From Fidelibacterota bacterium (GTDB taxonomy: Bacteria; Fidelibacterota; Fidelibacteria; Fidelibacterales; Fidelibacteraceae): 64,000 nucleotides of DNA. Of this stretch, positions 61,815-64,000 are shown piece by piece; within the stretch, counting starts at the first letter, position 1; each line of letters begins with the position of its first letter. The notes under the pieces are model-generated. The model was not told the DNA's origin, searched no databases, and was given only the letters and a program-made list of their open reading frames with translations. Location of the stretch: the NCBI GenBank assembly GCA_028699915.1, contig JAQVTR010000001.1, positions 1 to 64,000 of the forward strand, given 5' to 3'. Position numbers and translations under genes: made by a program.

Positions 61815-62047
61815 TACAACCCTCCTTGATATTATTGCTTATTTTATCCAAAAATCCCCATATATCAAAGAATATAATTGAAGCTATGTCCCGACAGTGA
61901 AACAAAAATGTCCGATCTTCTTTTCCGCCCAATCTCCGGCATAAAAACCGTCAACAAATTTCCGGCGACGCCCTGAGATATTTTACAATCTCACCTTGCA
62001 AGTCCGTGCTTTTTCTCGTAAAATTCAGGCATTATTACGGGGAAGTC
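61815..62047. other. Divergent spacer between the kinase gene and the isoprenoid kinase-like gene
   Basis: This 233-bp AT-rich gap must hold promoters for both directions. AGGAGGG precedes the kinase start on the minus strand. The plus-strand candidate promoter is listed separately. No other gene is visible. Confidence 0.6.
61996..62024 (+). promoter_or_regulatory. Candidate promoter of the isoprenoid kinase-like gene
   Basis: TTGCAA (61996-62001), a 17-bp spacer and TAAAAT (62019-62024) form a good sigma-70-like match. GGGGAAG lies before the ATG at 62048. Confidence 0.5.
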
Positions 62048-63583
62048 ATGCATTTTTTATTTCATGAGGACTGGGGGCTTTTTATCGTGTTTACGATGGC
62101 GATCCTGCTGATCCTGGGACTGGCCACCGCATTGCTGAAGCTGCTGAAGATCCATCCGCACCATACCCGGCGCCTGGTGCATATTCTTGTCGGCTGCCTG
62201 GTCTGTGCGGCTCCTTTTATTTTTGAATCGCGCATTCCCGTGCTTACCCTTACCCTGCTTTTTACCCTGGCCAACATTTTGGCCATCCGCTTTAAACTGA
62301 TCAAAAGCATTCATGAAACGGACCGTATTTCCTACGGCACGGTATATTTTCCTGTTTCATTTTTTATTCTGGTCTTCTGGTTCTGGGATAAGGATCCGGC
62401 CATTCTTCTGACTGCCATGCTGATCATGGCCTTTGCCGATCCGGTTGCCAGCTGGGTGGGCGAATCCCGGAAAAAACCCCTGCTTTTCAAGATCCTCAGC
62501 GAAAAGAAATCCCTGCAGGGCAGCAGCGCCATGTTTGTCACCGCCTTCATCGTCGCCGTACTTGCCATGAAACTCTTCCGCGGTATGTTTGATCAGCCGG
62601 ATATCAGCTGGACAAGGGCATTAATCTTTGGCTTTTTTACCGCCATTTATTCAGCGGGAGCGGAAACCATCTCGCAGCGCGGGACCGACAACCTGATGGT
62701 TCCCATCGGCGCCGGTGTGATCCTGGATGCTTTTTATCATGGCTCCACCGAACTGCAGCTTCAGCTTATGGTATGGATGGGTATCACCGTTTTTTTCGCC
62801 TACCTTGCCTATAAAACGCGATCGCTCAGCCTCTCGGGCGCGATGGGCGCCTGGCTGCTGGGAACGGTCATCTTTGGACTCGGCGGTCCGGAATGGATGA
62901 CGCCGGTGGTGGTTTTTTTCATCTTTTCCTCCATTCTGACCAAAATCGGAAAAACCCACAAGAAAAAACTGGAAACCGTGTTTGAAAAGACCGGAAAACG
63001 CGATATCTATCAGGTCTTTGCCAACGGCGGGGTCGCGATGATAGCCACCATGTGCTGGCACTTCTTCGAACCGGTCTGGCCGGACAGCGAGATCCTCTGG
63101 TACATGATCTTTCTCTCGGCTGTTGCTGCGGCAACAGCGGATACCTGGGGAACGGAGATCGGCGCCTTCAGCCGCAAGGATCCGCGCAGTATTCTGGGAC
63201 TGAAAAAAGTGCCCATGGGCACGTCCGGCGGACTTAGCCTGATCGGAACTATGGGTGCGGCACTGGGCGCCCTGATCATTGCGCTGACCGGGAAATTCGC
63301 CCTGCAGATCTTTGCCGGACTGCATTTGCCTTTGTATCTTGTCGGTCTGATCACGCTTGCGGGACTTTGCGGAGCACTGGTGGATTCCCTGCTGGGAGCG
63401 ACGGTCCAGGCGCAGTATGAATGTCCGCGCTGCCACAAGATTACCGAAAAGATGTCGCATTGCGGGCAGGATTCCATTCCGCTGAAACAGGGCTGCCGCA
63501 TGATCAATAACGATTTTGTAAATTTTTGCAATACGGTGGCGGGCGGCTTGCTGGGCGGGATTCTTTATCTTATATTATACTAA
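62048..63583 (+). CDS. Dolichol/phytol kinase-like and DUF92 (VTE6-like) fusion membrane protein
   Basis: This 511-residue protein is a two-domain membrane protein. Residues about 1-215 resemble the CTP-dependent isoprenoid-alcohol kinase group (SEC59/VTE5): RRLVHILVGC, DRISYGTVYFPVSFF, AFADPVASWVGE and RGTDNLMVPIGAG. Residues about 260-511 are a DUF92/TMEM19 domain, the family of the plant phytyl-phosphate kinase VTE6: ADTWGTEIG, MGTSGGLSLIGT, GALVDSLLGATVQ. It has a cysteine pair (CPRC) near the end. The two steps (alcohol to phosphate to diphosphate) might be done by one polypeptide. The frame is open to 62006, but ATG 62048 follows GGGGAAG. Confidence 0.78.
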   Translation: MHFLFHEDWGLFIVFTMAILLILGLATALLKLLKIHPHHTRRLVHILVGCLVCAAPFIFESRIPVLTLTLLFTLANILAIRFKLIKSIHETDRISYGTVYFPVSFFILVFWFWDKDPAILLTAMLIMAFADPVASWVGESRKKPLLFKILSEKKSLQGSSAMFVTAFIVAVLAMKLFRGMFDQPDISWTRALIFGFFTAIYSAGAETISQRGTDNLMVPIGAGVILDAFYHGSTELQLQLMVWMGITVFFAYLAYKTRSLSLSGAMGAWLLGTVIFGLGGPEWMTPVVVFFIFSSILTKIGKTHKKKLETVFEKTGKRDIYQVFANGGVAMIATMCWHFFEPVWPDSEILWYMIFLSAVAAATADTWGTEIGAFSRKDPRSILGLKKVPMGTSGGLSLIGTMGAALGALIIALTGKFALQIFAGLHLPLYLVGLITLAGLCGALVDSLLGATVQAQYECPRCHKITEKMSHCGQDSIPLKQGCRMINNDFVNFCNTVAGGLLGGILYLILY

Positions 63584-63595
63584 AACAGAGGTTCT

Positions 63596-64000
63596 ATGAA
63601 GAAGATTATCCGAACCCCCTTTGCCAATATCTACGAAGACGCCGCATTTGCTTCCCAGCTTGTTACGCAGGGCGTTATGGGCGAGATCACCGATCTGCTG
63701 GAAGTCCGCGCTGACTGGGTGCGGCTTCGGCTGCCGGACGGCTATGAAGGCTGGACACAGAATTTTTCAACGGTGGATTGTGACGGCGAAACGGAAAAAA
63801 TGCTGAACAGTCTTCCCAGGCTCATGATTCATCAGCCTTTTTTGTCCGTATACGTAAATAAGGATCTTCAGGGAACGCGTATTGCCGTGACCGCAATGGG
63901 CAGTGCAATGCCCTACCTCTACCGGGAAGGCGACGAATACGAGATTCTGCTGCCGGACGGCAGGCACGGGCATATCCGCCAGAAACCGATGAGTATTCAG
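63596..64000 (+). CDS. SH3-domain protein, probable NlpC/P60 peptidase N-terminus (partial)
   Basis: An open frame starts at ATG 63596 and runs off the window, giving 135 residues. Two bacterial SH3-like modules are visible: about residues 5-60 (NIYEDAAFASQLVTQGVMGE, then WVRLRLPDGYEGWT) and about 80-135 (VYVNKDLQGTRI, YEILLPDGRHGHI). This pair before an NlpC/P60 catalytic domain is the layout of gamma-D-glutamyl-L-diamino acid endopeptidases (DppVI-like), which trim peptidoglycan peptides. The catalytic domain lies beyond the window. It starts 12 bases after the previous stop. Confidence 0.7.
   Translation, partial: MKKIIRTPFANIYEDAAFASQLVTQGVMGEITDLLEVRADWVRLRLPDGYEGWTQNFSTVDCDGETEKMLNSLPRLMIHQPFLSVYVNKDLQGTRIAVTAMGSAMPYLYREGDEYEILLPDGRHGHIRQKPMSIQ

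Overview
The window is a bacterial chromosome segment of moderate GC. It has the look of an uncultured, probably anaerobic, Gram-negative member of the FCB group (Marinimicrobia, Cloacimonadota, KSB1 or Calditrichota-like). The evidence is a secreted beta-propeller protein ending in an NPFNP-type C-terminal sorting domain, three SusC-like TonB-dependent receptors with carboxypeptidase-regulatory N-termini, each followed by a companion surface lipoprotein, LptF/G and GmhA envelope genes, and Bacteroidota-type families (DUF4249-, DUF4857-, DUF4876- and DUF6850-like). The phylum cannot be fixed by reading alone. All family assignments are by recognition of motifs; no search was run.

Layout. 1-4.1 kb: tRNA-Phe and the classic translation/secretion operon ffh-rpsP-khpA-rimM-trmD-rplS (minus strand). 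4.1-9.2 kb: a spacer repeat, a polyferredoxin-like membrane protein and a secreted propeller protein. 9.3-25.6 kb: an accessory island. Two versions of the same three-gene cassette (TonB receptor, lamin-tail-like lipoprotein, outer-membrane barrel) point away from each other, with an ABC transporter plus DUF4857-like operon between them. The right-hand cassette ends with a putative clan CD cysteine peptidase fused to HEAT repeats. 26-34.4 kb: pruA, hsp20, efp, gcvH-gcvPA, then gmhA-xerD-S2P protease-rsgA. 34.6-43.8 kb: YitT, LptF/G, CorC-like, M23 peptidase, a PQQ-like propeller, a SpoU methyltransferase and an acyltransferase/zinc-ribbon membrane pair. 43.8-49.5 kb: a third TonB receptor with a DUF4249-like lipoprotein, a propeller lipoprotein and rseP. 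49.8-52.7 kb: a 2-oxoacid:ferredoxin oxidoreductase operon with a fused beta-gamma subunit. 52.7-61.8 kb: a minus-strand run of housekeeping and metabolic genes ending with a hybrid histidine kinase. 62-64 kb: a two-domain isoprenoid-alcohol kinase candidate and the start of an SH3/NlpC-type gene that runs off the window.

The metabolic genes (proline via PruA, glycine via GcvH/GcvP, branched-chain 2-oxoacids via the Vor-type enzyme, and a B12-binding mutase subunit) fit amino-acid fermentation. The envelope genes fit a cell that takes up or displays material through several receptor/lipoprotein pairs.

The most unusual content is the 9.3-25.6 kb island and a non-coding composite repeat of about 360 bp. 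The repeat occurs three times in spacers (about 4.2, 17.6 and 25.7 kb), is always in the same orientation, and contains 7-nt-periodic segments. Similar 7-nt-periodic runs recur in other spacers.
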